Source: Linum tenue (Eukaryota; Streptophyta; Magnoliopsida; Malpighiales; Linaceae). From it: a stretch of DNA of 64,000 bases. The notes under the pieces were generated by a model. That model saw only the letters and a program-made list of their open reading frames with translations, did no database searches and had not been told where the DNA came from. Shown one piece after another: positions 11,703 to 21,927 of the stretch; position 1 is the first letter of the stretch, and each line of letters begins with the position of its first letter. The DNA lies in the NCBI GenBank assembly GCA_946122785.1, contig CAMGYJ010000005.1, forward strand, positions 90,390,547 to 90,454,546, written 5' to 3'. Position numbers and translations under genes: made by a program.

Positions 11703-12803
11703 GGGTAGTTATCATAAATGGTCACAAAACTATTCACTTTGTACAAAACGGTCACAAATCTTTAATTTTGCACATTTCAGTAACATATGTTTCAACTAAT
11801 AACAAAAAGGTAATTCCGTCAATTTCCATCCAAAATTCTGTTAGTTTGGTCCAGTCAACTGTCCAGTCAGCATCCACATCATCAAAATAATTATTAAAAA
11901 ATAAAATAAAACCAATTAAACCCTAACCCACCCAATCCAATCCAACCCAACTCATTCCTTCTATCTCCTTCCCTCTTCGTCACCATCTCTGCACCGCCTT
12001 CTCAGCTTCCACTCAAATTTATCAACAGAATAAAATAAATCAAGTCACCCGATCCCGTACGTCTTCACACGATTTCCCCCAATTTGAGCCCCCTCTTCCG
12101 TATGGACTCCAAAACGGCGTGTGGCCGACGGCGAGCGCGCTGCCTGCGAGTTGTTCCTTGGTAGTGAAAATCGGGTAGCCGGTGCCAGTGTAGACTTGGT
12201 CGGAGATTATGTTGTTGGGATCGGTAAGGTCGACGGTGATTTCATGAGTGGTTGAGTGGTTGACTTGGGCGATGATGAAGGCTCGTCGCGGCGAAGGACC
12301 GGCGGAGTGGTGGTGTAGATAGGAGAGGACGGCGAATTTTGGTGGGTCCTTGAGGCCGATGGAGGTGTGGCTGGAGTAGTGTGCACGGACGGCGGTTTGG
12401 ACGGCGGTGAACTCGGCCGGCATTACTGGGTCAAGTGGGTGAGATGAAAGGGAAATGGAGATGGTGGAGAGGAAGAAGAAAAGGAAGGTAGGGAGTTTTG
12501 ACATGATTAGTGGAAGCTGAGAAGACGGTGCAGAGATGGTGGCGGAGAGGGAAGGAGATAGAAGGAATGGATTGGGTTGGTTAGGGTTTAATTGGTTTTA
12601 TTTATTTTTTAATAATTATTTTGATGATGTGGATGCTGACTGAACAGCTGACTGGACCACACTAACAGAATTTTGGATGGAGATGGACGGAATTACATTT
12701 TTGTTATTAGTTGAAACATATGTTACTGAAACGTGCAAAATTAAAGGTTTGTGACCGTTTTGTACAAAGTGAATAGTTTTGTGACCATTTATGATAACTA
12801 CCC
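11703..12803 (-). mobile_element. Pack-MULE (Mutator-like element with a captured gene fragment)
   Basis: A 1101-bp element bounded by a perfect 10-bp target duplication, TGAATTTATT at 11693-11702 and 12804-12813. Its terminal inverted repeats are about 300 bp: 11703-12013 and 12509-12803. They start GGGTAGTTATCATAAATGG on both sides and are nearly identical. Repeat length and a 9-11-bp duplication are typical of Mutator-like elements. The interior, 12014-12508, is occupied almost entirely by a fragment of a copper amine oxidase gene. No transposase is present, so it is non-autonomous. Confidence 0.9.
12040..12504 (-). pseudogene. Captured N-terminal fragment of a copper amine oxidase gene
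   Basis: Copper amine oxidases oxidise primary amines such as putrescine in the apoplast or peroxisome. This 154-codon frame begins with a signal-peptide-like segment (LPTFLFFFLSTISISLSSH). It continues with family N-terminal motifs: HPLDPVMPAEFTAVQ, SPRRAFIIAQVN, THEITVDLTD and VYTGTGYPIFTTKEQ. Near 12118 the frame shifts by one base; in the neighbouring frame the family match continues as ESIRKRGLKLGEIV. The catalytic domain (topaquinone tyrosine, copper-binding histidines) is absent, since full proteins are about 650-750 residues. The ATG sits just inside the right inverted repeat. Any transcript could encode only a truncated, probably non-functional peptide. Confidence 0.85.
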
Positions 12804-12813
12804 TGAATTTATT

Positions 12814-13500
12814 TTAAAGAGATTAGTATAGAGTTGACTACTTTATATTTTGAAAGGTTCATATGTGGTATATGAACTGATTCTCCAGATATCATGGGTT
12901 CAAATCCCAATTCAATCACATTTTACACGAACTCCGTGTTTCAAAAAAGTTTACAGACCCAACACAAGTTAGCAGGGGGAGGAGTTCAAACCAGTCAAAA
13001 CCGATCGAATAATTTGAATAAAATACTCAGTTAATCGCTCAGACCGATTCTGGCCGGCCAACTCTCAATAAGATGTCAGAAGTACCGTCCAAACCAAGCT
13101 AGGGTGGGTCGTTTACCAGAGGCGGTCGGTCTGGTCCGGCTTGGGAAAAAAAGTTTACTTTAATGGAACCCAAACCCACTTTCCCAAAAGAGTAGGCAAT
13201 GGAACATGGCATAAGATGACAGCTCGAGGGATTGGTTAGCTTGACAACCTAACTAAGAGGTTGAAAAAATGACACCCCTATTAATTATAGTTTTTGGTAT
13301 TAAATTTGTGTTGTATTCAATAATATTTGAGAATTAAAAACTCATATTAATTGCATTATTTTTTAAACTACCATTACATTTAATAATCTTTGAGAATCAA
13401 AAACTATAATTGCACTAATACAGCTACCATTGCACATGTACACTGATACCAGTGCACTGAAAAAAGAAAATTAATTAATATGAGTTTTAATTCGGATAAA
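12814..13500. other. AT-rich flank with short tandem-like duplication
   Basis: No gene. Two diverged copies of a roughly 60-bp block containing TTTGAGAATYAAAAACT occur at about 13316-13378 and 13379-13435. A GGGATTGGTTAGCTTGACAA-like sequence at 13231 resembles the ends of the foldback element at 29565-30222. ACCAGTGCACTGA at 13448-13460 recurs inside that element. Confidence 0.4.
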
Positions 13501-13659
13501 ATATTATTATTTTTATTGAAGGAGGCAACAGCCAGAGAACAAACATACACCCCCTGCTAAACAAGCCGGGCGACTCTAACAAAGAGGAATTGATCAACCA
13601 AAAGCCTACTCAAGACACCTCAACACGAGGGACCAGAACCGACCAATTTAGCTAGGTCC

Positions 13660-14516
13660 TTGCAGCACTTGCCTAGGGAAACTGACTCCCAGCACATCAT
13701 CCTGAAGAAGCTTATCAAGATTCGGAGGGAGATCTTCTAGTTCATAAGTACCAAAGGGATAGACGAGACTGTGCTTCGAGAACTAGTCTGCGACTCTATG
13801 CCCTTCGCGATACGTATGCTCTAGTTGAACCACCCATCCTTGCGCAAGTAACCTGCGAATCGCACCGATCAAAGTAGCATAGGGATGGACTATATCACTG
13901 TGTTTCTCAATGAGATCAAGGGAAAGCCTAGAATCATATTCCAAAATAAGGAACCGAATTCCATGATTCCAAGCCAAAAGAAGGCCCTGCCAGATTTCTC
14001 ATAACACCACCATAGTTGCAGTTCCTGTTCCTATCTTGGTGCAAAATCCTCCTATCCAGTCACCATAGTTATTTCGTAGAACTCCCCCTACCGTAGAAAG
14101 ACCCAAATCAAGTTGAGCAGCTCCATTCGTGTTCATTTTATGCCATCCAGGTTGGGGTGCTTTCCAACTAATCAGTTCTTCCTCTCTCTGGTTTCTAGTG
14201 AGACAACCACTTCTAAAACAACCTTCGTCCCAAGCTTTTGCCCATTCCAAAGCTTTGGTAGTCACATAATTGTAGAATGTGGAAGTAGAAAGTTATTGAC
14301 CTTTGAAAACTTTGTCGTTCCTGCATTTCCATATATATCAAAGAAGGAGGCTGAAGTAGCTAGCCCACATACCATGAACCAACTATCATTATCTGCGTCG
14401 AAGAATTGTTGATGTCGGCTGCTGGGAACAACTTTCATCCACACTGCTTTGGCAATTGGACAATCTCTTAAAAATGCAGATTGGTTTCCGGCTCCTCCTT
14501 GCATTTGGGGCATTTA
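13660..14516 (-). pseudogene. LINE ORF2, 3' part: zinc-binding domain end and RNase H
   Basis: Immediately left of the gypsy element the minus strand resumes with a CPKCKEEPETNLHFLRDCP-like end of the RT zinc-binding domain. The RNase H domain follows: PGWHKMNTNGAAQLDLG and VGGVLRNNYGDWIGGF at 14150-14030, then ILEYDSRLSLDLI and HTYREGHRVAD at 13977-13783. The tail near 13700 reads PLGTYELEDLPP-like sequence. Plant LINEs with this RNase H form a known lineage. Compared with related ORF2 proteins, roughly 45-60 codons between SAYKAIS and CPKC are missing across the insertion. Confidence 0.8.
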
Positions 14517-15446
14517 TAATACGAGCCCAGTTTAGCTCGTTGAGGAATCAACGCAAGCCTCTCACTCTTACCTTCAAGGAAACTCGAATTTTAACAACTT
14601 AAAACGAAATAAAACGGACCCAAAGGTGCAATCCTCACGTGGAAGAAGGCTCGATTGGTTTTGAAGTGAAGCTCGGCCACGATTGATGCGTTTTCAATCG
14701 ATACGAAACAACTCGTAGCTGGAAATCAACCAACACACAAGCTTTGGGAGACAAGTCTCAATTTTATTCATCAAACTCATGTTCTTCTACACGAGGCCTT
14801 CAAGCCTTTAAATAGACAACAACAACTTAATTCCAACTCTAAACTAACAAGGAAATCGAATTCTAATTCTAACATAACAAGGAAACACAATCCAAACTTA
14901 AAAAGGTAATAAACTTCAGTTACTTCCTGCCCAAGCTGCTGCCTTCCTGCACAAGTAACAAAATCAGCCTTCATAGCATCTTTGGAGCACTTGATCGGGG
15001 CCTTCTAGGGAGGTTCGATCCAAACCAGCTTCAGTCGTTTGCTCTCCTGAACTTGTAGAATAAGTTCCAACTCCCCCTTTCCTTCGTTGATGCCCCAGTT
15101 GCATTTCCTAAGCCTCCAAAGTTGGTATCTCAAACCTGTCCCAGACTTAGCCAAAAACAACCACACTTCCAGTTTCACCATAGCAACTTGGAGCTCCTGA
15201 AAACGTCCCCAAATCAATCGATATCGCTTGGACAATGCTTCAAACGTATAAAGGAACATTTGAAGTTCAATTATACACCATTTTCCCGTGATTCCATCAA
15301 CCAGTATGTAAGAAATTAACCCGTAAAGTAGGCACCATGAAATGGTCCAAACACTTAGCCAAATTCTTCCGTTTTTCCTTCCAACGTTGACTGATCCTTT
15401 AGCGTTTAATTCGAGCTTCAACAGGAGGCTAAATTGGATCATATCA
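14517..15446 (-). repeat. LTR (3' LTR in element orientation)
   Basis: 930 bp, starting TGATATGATCC and ending CGTATTA on the minus strand, paired with 18013-18942. A TATA-like TATTTAAAGG lies at about 14825-14816. The open frames inside it occur in both LTRs and are not genes. Confidence 0.9.
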
Positions 15447-15637
15447 GGCCCCCCTTTTTTTAAAAGCTTTGCCCTCAAAGCTGGTCTAGTTCGACATCCA
15501 AAATCACCGACAAAGGACGTCCAAAAATAGTCACAAAAAGAGAACCCTGTGACCGGAAAACTGGACTCCGGCGACATCCTTCCGTCGACGATGCGTCGCG
15601 GCACCTCCTTCCGCAGCCTCTGATTGTTGAGATCGGA

Positions 15638-16519
15638 TTATGTGGTCATCAGAGACCTTCCCTCACGGAACCCCACCACTCGAACCCTTCCGATCGCCCC
15701 CAATTCGCCGATTGTAACTTTCCCGCCGTCGGAAAATTCAAACTTCCCATAATCCGGCGATGAAATTCCAGAATCCGGCGACCCAAATGTGAAATTGGGG
15801 AAAATCAACCCAGGCCCTGTCGAGCCGATCTCTTTGCTTCGACACCATCCTCGGGACTCTAGAAATCGAACCCAGGTGTTTAATTGCGTCGGATCAACAC
15901 CAAACTCCACAACCGATTCAGACTTCTCTTGGTTGATGTTCTGTTCTCTTGCAACCCAAATCGCCAAATTGGGCAACTCCTCCTCGGGGTTGTTCGGCCT
16001 GTTCTGTTCGGTTTTACACATTCCTGGGGTGGAAACGATCATGGTGGCGTGGGCGGATCGATTCGCATCGCTCTCCAATGCTCCAACCCATTCACCCTCT
16101 CTCTTCCCCTGCCGCGTCGGAAAAGGAAAACAGGGTACTCCAGCCGCGATCAGTCGAGGACGTGTAGGTCTCCTCAATGCAGTCAGCATAAAACCCCCAC
16201 GCACCAGACCTGTTCTCTTTCGTATTCCCCCTATTTCTCCTTCTTCTCGAGCTCGTATCGACGCCATTTGTTGGTGATCGGAGCGAACTTCCGACGGTGA
16301 CAATGGTTTGAGCACAATCCACTTCCCATTGTACTTAAATCGGTAGCAATTTGTTCCGCCGTCATGTGTGACTGCCCGGTCATATTGCCAGGGTCTTCCA
16401 AGCAAGAGGTGTGCTGCTTGCATTGGTACCACATCGCACACGATCTCGTCCTTGTAGCCTCCAATTTCAAAAGCAACGCGAGCTCGTTTGGTGACCTTAA
16501 GAGCTCCGTAATCGTTCAA
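15638..16519 (-). pseudogene. Protease remainder fused to unassigned sequence
   Basis: The first 80 or so residues continue the gypsy protease region: LKVTKRARVAFEIGG, DVVPMQAAHLLLGRPWQ and the spacer before RT. In an autonomous element RT would follow. Instead, from about 16280 leftward, the frame enters sequence that I cannot place, with proline-, arginine- and glycine-rich residues. Close to the left LTR, at 15500-15450, a short LRAKLLKKGGPDMI-like piece resembles the usual C-terminal end of gypsy polyproteins. RT, RNase H and integrase are therefore replaced by about 0.8 kb of other DNA. Confidence 0.65.
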
Positions 16520-17820
16520 CCAGTGCAGGCTGTATGGTTCGGATGCTTAATTGTCTCAAGGCCTAATTTCTTGACGGCGTCGAGACTAATTACATTCGTA
16601 CAGCTGCCCCCATCAAAGACCACGGACAAGCACTTGCCGTTGACGAGACATCGTGTATGAAACAAGTTCGTTCGTTGGTCGTGATCAGTCTCGCCTTCCG
16701 CTGCCAACACTCGCAAATTCATTCCGGAAAGAAAGGGTCCTTGCGCAGCTTCCATCTCTTCACCAACTTCCTCCGACGAGTCATTCTTCGCACCTGGACT
16801 TTGCGTCTCATCGTCAGAAACATATTCACCGTCTCGCAGGATCATTGTTCTGAGGTTGGGGCATTGGTTTGCCTTGTGGCCTCGCCCATGGCACTTAAAG
16901 CATTGGATCGAGCTACTAGATGGACCAACCCGCTCTTGCTGTGCTGGCGTTGAATTTCTTGGAACAGACTTGACTGGTACCGCTTTACTCGTCTCAACCA
17001 TTCCCTCTGCCTCCACCTTAGAATTCGAAAACCTTCTTCCCGCGAGTGCCTTTTGTTGTTTTTCGATCTTGACGGCCAAGTGTACCGCCTCTTCTAGCTC
17101 AACAAAGGACCTAAGCTCGATTTCATTCCGAATTTCGCGGTTGAGTCCATGAAGAAATCGTGCGATAGTGGCCTCCCTGTCCTCTCGGACGTCGGCCCTA
17201 ATCATCAACAGCTCCAATTCTCGAAAGTATTCCTCCACTGCACGCGATCCCTGTCGAATCCCCTGCAATGACTCGTGTAATTCTCTTTGGTAGTAGCTCG
17301 GAACGAACCGCTCCCTGAGCAGTCCTCGCAGCTCAGTCCACGTCTCCACGGGAGCTTGTAAGTTTCGTCGGCGACGAAGTTGCAGCTGCTCCCACCATTG
17401 CGCCGCATAATCCGAGAATTCGTAGGTCGTCATTGCGACCTTTTGTTGTTCGGTGAACTGTCCACACTGGAAGAAGAGGATTATTTTCCTCTCCCAATCC
17501 AAATATGCCGCTGGGTTCAGAGTCCCCTGAAAAGGAGGAACGGCCAGCTTAATCCCGGGTGGAATCGCCGGCTGCTCTGCTTCACGCCGATCTCGATGAG
17601 GTCGGTCGTGTTGGGGTTCTATGACAACAAGGCGCCTCTCCAGTTCTTCAACTCTATTCACTAAGGCTTGTTCCGCAGCTGGATCAACGACACCGTGAGG
17701 CTCCCCTGCGACTCTGTTCGCTGGTGGCGCGAGTGCGTCGAATCGTTGATCGATTACGCGACGAAATTGGCCCAATTGCGCCTGGAACCTAGCATCAATC
17801 TGGTCCAGGAACTCATTCAT
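16516..17820 (-). CDS. Gypsy gag polyprotein with start of the protease
   Basis: 434 codons, uninterrupted. The N-terminal part is a charged coiled-coil-like region (FLDQIDARFQAQLGQFRRV). The retrotransposon gag domain covers about residues 90-230 (VPPFQGTLNPAAYLDWE, ATIARFLHGLNREIRN). A CCHC knuckle lies near residue 320 (CFKCHGRGHKANQC, complete). The protease begins near residue 405 with FDGGSCTNVIS, in the place of the usual DSGS/DTGS. The gag protein packages element RNA. The frame ends at TGA near 16518 because of a one-base shift. The protease match continues in the next frame (16519 leftward). Confidence 0.85.
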   Translation of the reverse strand: MNEFLDQIDARFQAQLGQFRRVIDQRFDALAPPANRVAGEPHGVVDPAAEQALVNRVEELERRLVVIEPQHDRPHRDRREAEQPAIPPGIKLAVPPFQGTLNPAAYLDWERKIILFFQCGQFTEQQKVAMTTYEFSDYAAQWWEQLQLRRRRNLQAPVETWTELRGLLRERFVPSYYQRELHESLQGIRQGSRAVEEYFRELELLMIRADVREDREATIARFLHGLNREIRNEIELRSFVELEEAVHLAVKIEKQQKALAGRRFSNSKVEAEGMVETSKAVPVKSVPRNSTPAQQERVGPSSSSIQCFKCHGRGHKANQCPNLRTMILRDGEYVSDDETQSPGAKNDSSEEVGEEMEAAQGPFLSGMNLRVLAAEGETDHDQRTNLFHTRCLVNGKCLSVVFDGGSCTNVISLDAVKKLGLETIKHPNHTACTG

Positions 17821-18012
17821 ATTAACTGCGGGATGGCCATGGCTGAATTTTTGTTTTGGAATTCACCGTCACTCTCGTTACTTTCCCCTGTTTTCTTCTT
17901 TCGAACAGCAGGGTCGTTTGAAACTGGCCCCTTCGACCTCGTCCACAGCGTTGTTGCTGCAATGTCGCCCTTCGTTCTGCCAACTTTGTTGAACACAGGC
18001 TCTGATGCCACT

Positions 18013-18942
18013 TAATACGAGCCCAGTTTAGCTCGTTGAGGAATCAACGCAAGCCTCTCACTCTTACCTTCAAGGAAACTCGAATTTTAACAACTTAAAA
18101 CGAAATAAAACGGACCCAAAGGTGCAATCCTCACGTGGAAGAAGGCTCGATTGGTTTTGAAGTGAAGCTTGGGCACGATTGATGCGTTTTCAATCGATAC
18201 GAAGCAACTCGTAGCTGGAAATCAACCAACACACAAGCTTTGGGAGACAAGTCTCAATTTTATTCATCAAACTCATGTTCTTCTACACGAGGCCTTCAAG
18301 CCTTTAAATAGACAACAACAACTTAATTCCAACTCTAAACTAACAAGGAAATCGAATTCTAATTCTAACATAACAAGGAAACACAATCCAAACTTAAAAA
18401 GGTAATAAACTTCAATTACTTCCTGCCCAAGCTGCTGCCTTCCTGCACAAGTAACAAAATCAGCCTTCATAGCATCTTTGGAGCACTCGATCGGGGCCTT
18501 CTAGGGAGGTTCGATCCAAACCAGCTTTAGTCGTTTGCTCTCCTGAACTTGTAGAACAAGTTCCAACTCCCCCTTTCCTTCGTTGATGCCCCAGTTGCAT
18601 TTCCTAAGCCTCCAAAGTTGGTATCTCAAACCTGTCCCAGACTTAGCCAAAAACAACCACACTTCCAGTTTCACCATAGCAACTTGGAGCTCCTGAAAAA
18701 GTCCCCAAATCAATCGATATCGCTTGGACAATGCTTCAAACGTATAAAGGAACATTTGAAGTTCAATTATACACCATTTTCCCGTGATTCCATCAACCAG
18801 TATGTAAGAAATTAACCCGTAAAGTAGGCACCATGAAATGGTCCAAACACTTAGCCAAATTCTTCCGTTTTTCCTTCCAACGTTGACTGATCCTTTGGCG
18901 TTTAATTCGAGCTTCAACAGGAGGCTAAATTGGATCATATCA
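18013..18942 (-). repeat. LTR (5' LTR in element orientation)
   Basis: 930 bp, about 99 percent identical to 14517-15446. It would drive transcription leftward into gag. The TATA-like TATTTAAAGG is at about 18310-18301. The primer-binding site lies just to its left. Confidence 0.9.
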
Positions 18943-21637
18943 AAGTATCTTGGGGTGATATCGCCTTGTAGGCTGACCTGGTCGAGAACTGGCCAATCGA
19001 GGTGAGATTCCATATAATACGATCACCTTCGCCTGCTAGTGGATCCATGAGAATGATCTGGATGCTGTCTATAACCTCTTGTGACAGTAGGTACTGAAAA
19101 TCGCCTAGCTTCCAGCCATGACCTGGTTTCCAGAAATCCGCTACTTTCCTCTCCCTTTGGTCCTCTGGTACCTCACCAGTAGTAACTTTAGTCAAGGGAA
19201 CCTGCAATGCCCAAGTGTCATACCAAAAATTAGTGGAGCGTCCATTACCAATATTAGCAGCATAGCCTTTCTTTAAGACATTCACACAACTCGTGAAGCC
19301 TTTCCAGGCCATTAAACTTCCCTTGGATTTCCGCAGAGTTTCCAGCCATCCCTGCCTCAACTATATTTTGCTCTCATTACTCGAGACCACAGCTTTTCAT
19401 CTTTGTTCAAGACCTTCCAAGCTCCTTATGCAAGCATAGCCTAGTTAGCTAAATGAGTTGGCCTGATCCCTGCTCCACCTTGGCTTCTTGGGAGGGTCAT
19501 CTGGTCCCAAGCTATGCTATGTAACTTGGTCTTCCCATCTTCTTCTCCCCATATGAACTGCCTATTGCTTTTATCTAAAGAGTTGCAAATAGAAATCGGT
19601 AGTTTTTCTGTAAACATAGGATAGACAGTCATAGAAGTTTATATAGATCTCACCAGGGTCATACGGGCCGCCATGGAGAGGTGTCGAGTTTTCTAGAGTC
19701 CCAGCTTCTTCTGAATGCGAATACAGAGATCTTTGTATCTGGTTTTTGATACCCGCCCATTGATGGTCTCGATTCCCAGGTACTTCCCCAAGTCGGTGGT
19801 CAGTGGAATTCCTGCTTGGGAACTCAGTTGTTGGGCTTTCCCCTACTATATGTTAGAGGAAACTAGCATTGCCGATTTCGATAGGTTCACCTTCTGCCCT
19901 GAACTGGTACAGAATTCCTCTAGGCATTGACAGATAATGGCAACTTTGCTGCTCTCCGCCTCTGCAAATAAAATTAGATCATCTTCTAAGAATAAATGTG
20001 AGAGCTTAGGACCATTAACAGATACAGTAAGAGGATTTCATTGCTTATCGGCAACAGCTTTTTCGATCCGATGGGCCAATCTCTCCATACACAAGACGAA
20101 GAGATAGGGTGACAGCGGGTCGCCTTGCCGCACGCCTCGAGACGTGACGATCGGATCAGTGAGTTTTCCATTCCAGCTGATCTCATTTGATTATGTTCTA
20201 CGCAGTACATAATACGACTCGTCCAGGTACTTGGGAGCCCAATCTCGACCAAGGCGTCTCGTATAAAATCTCATCTAAGCCTATCGTAGGCTTTCTCCAA
20301 GTCAATTTTGACAATAATTCCACCCTTTCTTCCTTTTTATGAAACCAGCATATGAAGAACCTCTTGCAGGATCAGGATATTGTCGTTTGTCTGCCTCTTC
20401 GGGATAAAGCCACTCTGTGTTGGGCCAATGAGCTTTGGCATCAGAGGCTTTAATCTGTTGGTTATTGCCTTGGTGATGGCTTTTAAACCAACGTTATTTA
20501 GACAAATTGGTCGAAGCTGAGCAGGTGTCACCGGGCGATCTTTCTTAGGAATGAGGACAATGGTTGAATCCATCATGGCCTCCAGAATAGTTCCTGCATC
20601 AAAAAATTCAGCAGCCATATGAGCTAAGTTTTTCCCAACAACTGGCCAAAACTTTTGGTAGAAAATTGCTTGAAAACCGTCCGGGCCAGGAGCTGAAAGA
20701 GGTTTCATGCTAAAAATCACTTTATGGAGATCAGTAATAGAGAAGGGACGAAGAAGGTAAAGAAACTCATCCTGAGATATGCAGGGCAAGCTGTTTTTAG
20801 GCAGCAAGTCGACGTATGGCTCATTATCTTGTTTGTAGAGGAACGAGTAGAAGCTCAGAATCAGCTCCTCTAGCTTATCAGGTTCATCAATCCATACTTT
20901 CGTTATCATCCTGCAAAGTGATGATTTTGTTGCGTCTACTTCGTCTAGTAGCTTGGTGGTGGAAGTAGGAGGTGTTCTGTTCACCTAAATGAACCCATTT
21001 CTCATTTCCCCGTTGAAACCAGATCACTTCCTCTTGAGCTAGAATTGTGTCGAGCTCCGTTTCCAGCTAGGCTTTCAATTTAAGCAGCCCCGGGTGAAAT
21101 TTATTGGCTATTTTCTGTTGAATGCCTTGCAAACTTCTGACATCGTCGAAGAGACACGGTGGAGCTAGGACCAGCTTTTTCCGAGGGGAGAAGGAAGGCG
21201 TTGAAGTCTCCGGAGATGAGCCAGGGCAGGCTATAGCTCATGATTGTACGAATCATATTGTCCCACAAAAGCCGGTGATGCTTGTATTGAGGACTCCCAT
21301 AGACTCCAGTTAGGAGCCAATCCGGAATATTTGGGCTAGACACTTTAACTGATATATGTTGCCTGCTAGCATCAATCATTTCGAGTTGAAATTCGTTGGT
21401 TTTCCATGCCAGTCAAATCCCACCCTTGCGCCCCTCGTCATCAACGCGAAAGACTTCGTTGAAACCCAAGCTTCCGCACACTGCATCCGCTTTGTCTCCA
21501 CTAATTTGTGGTTCATACAAAAGGATGAATTGCGGATTGTAGCTTTGGAAAAGCAACCGAATAGACCTTTAGCAATCCTTATTGCCTTCACCACACACAT
21601 TCCACGATAATATTTTAATATTAGATTGATTAAACAT
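18943..21637 (-). pseudogene. LINE ORF2, 5' part: endonuclease and reverse transcriptase
   Basis: ORF2 starts near 21637 with ILSWNV-type endonuclease sequence. It runs on through SRQHISVKVSSPNIPDWLLTG and LISGDFNAFLLPSEKAG (catalytic Asp and Asn). The RT begins at 20984-20337 with APGPDGFQAIFYQKFW, PVTPAQLRPICLNNV and TQSGFIPKRQTNDNIL. The RQGDPLSPYLF-type core appears in broken frames near 20150-20060, and LPRSQGGAGI near 19480. The piece at 19360-18943 (NIGNGRSTNFWYDTW, GQFSTRSAYKAIS) enters the zinc-binding domain, where the gypsy element begins. At least five frame breaks are present. Confidence 0.8.
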
Positions 21638-21927
21638 GGAAAATAGGGAAGAAGAAGAAAGGAACGAAAATCAAGAGCCAAAGCTTGGGGGTCATTGAGG
21701 TAGATGGTGAGAGCTTGAGAAGCCGTGAGCTCTGTAGCGCCAGGTTTCGGTTGGAGGTTAGTGTCCTCCACCATATTCACATCTTGAGCGGTTCCGCCGT
21801 CACTGCATCGTTTGCTTCAAGCTTTAGGTTGCGATGGAGAAAAGAAACCTTCAATGTCTTTGATGGTGATCGGAAATGACGGCCCTCTCCTTTGCTTGGC
21901 CGTTTCTAGTTTGACCGCCGAACTGAT

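Larger units (their letters stand above)
14517..18942 (-). mobile_element. Non-autonomous Ty3/gypsy LTR retrotransposon (gag-protease only)
   Basis: Two 930-bp LTRs (14517-15446, 18013-18942) differ at about nine positions (about 1 percent), so the insertion is recent. Reading on the minus strand, the primer site TGGCATCAGAGC (18010-17999) follows the right LTR and is complementary to initiator tRNA-Met. gag and a broken protease follow (17820-16300). A purine tract (AAAAAAAGGGGGGCC, about 15461-15447) precedes the left LTR. RT, RNase H and integrase are absent, so it depends on another element. No 5-bp target duplication is visible (ATTTA left, AAGTA right), and part of the host LINE is missing, so sequence was probably lost at one side. 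Confidence 0.88.

Noticed and set aside
12880..12935. tRNA-like B box (GGGTTCAAATCCC) near 12895
   Set aside because: It could be a tRNA or SINE head, but no convincing A box, acceptor stem or cloverleaf could be drawn around it.
15122..15530. Open frames on both strands in 15005-15604 and again in 18501-19013
   Set aside because: They lie inside the two LTRs, occur in duplicate, and match no protein; they are LTR sequence.
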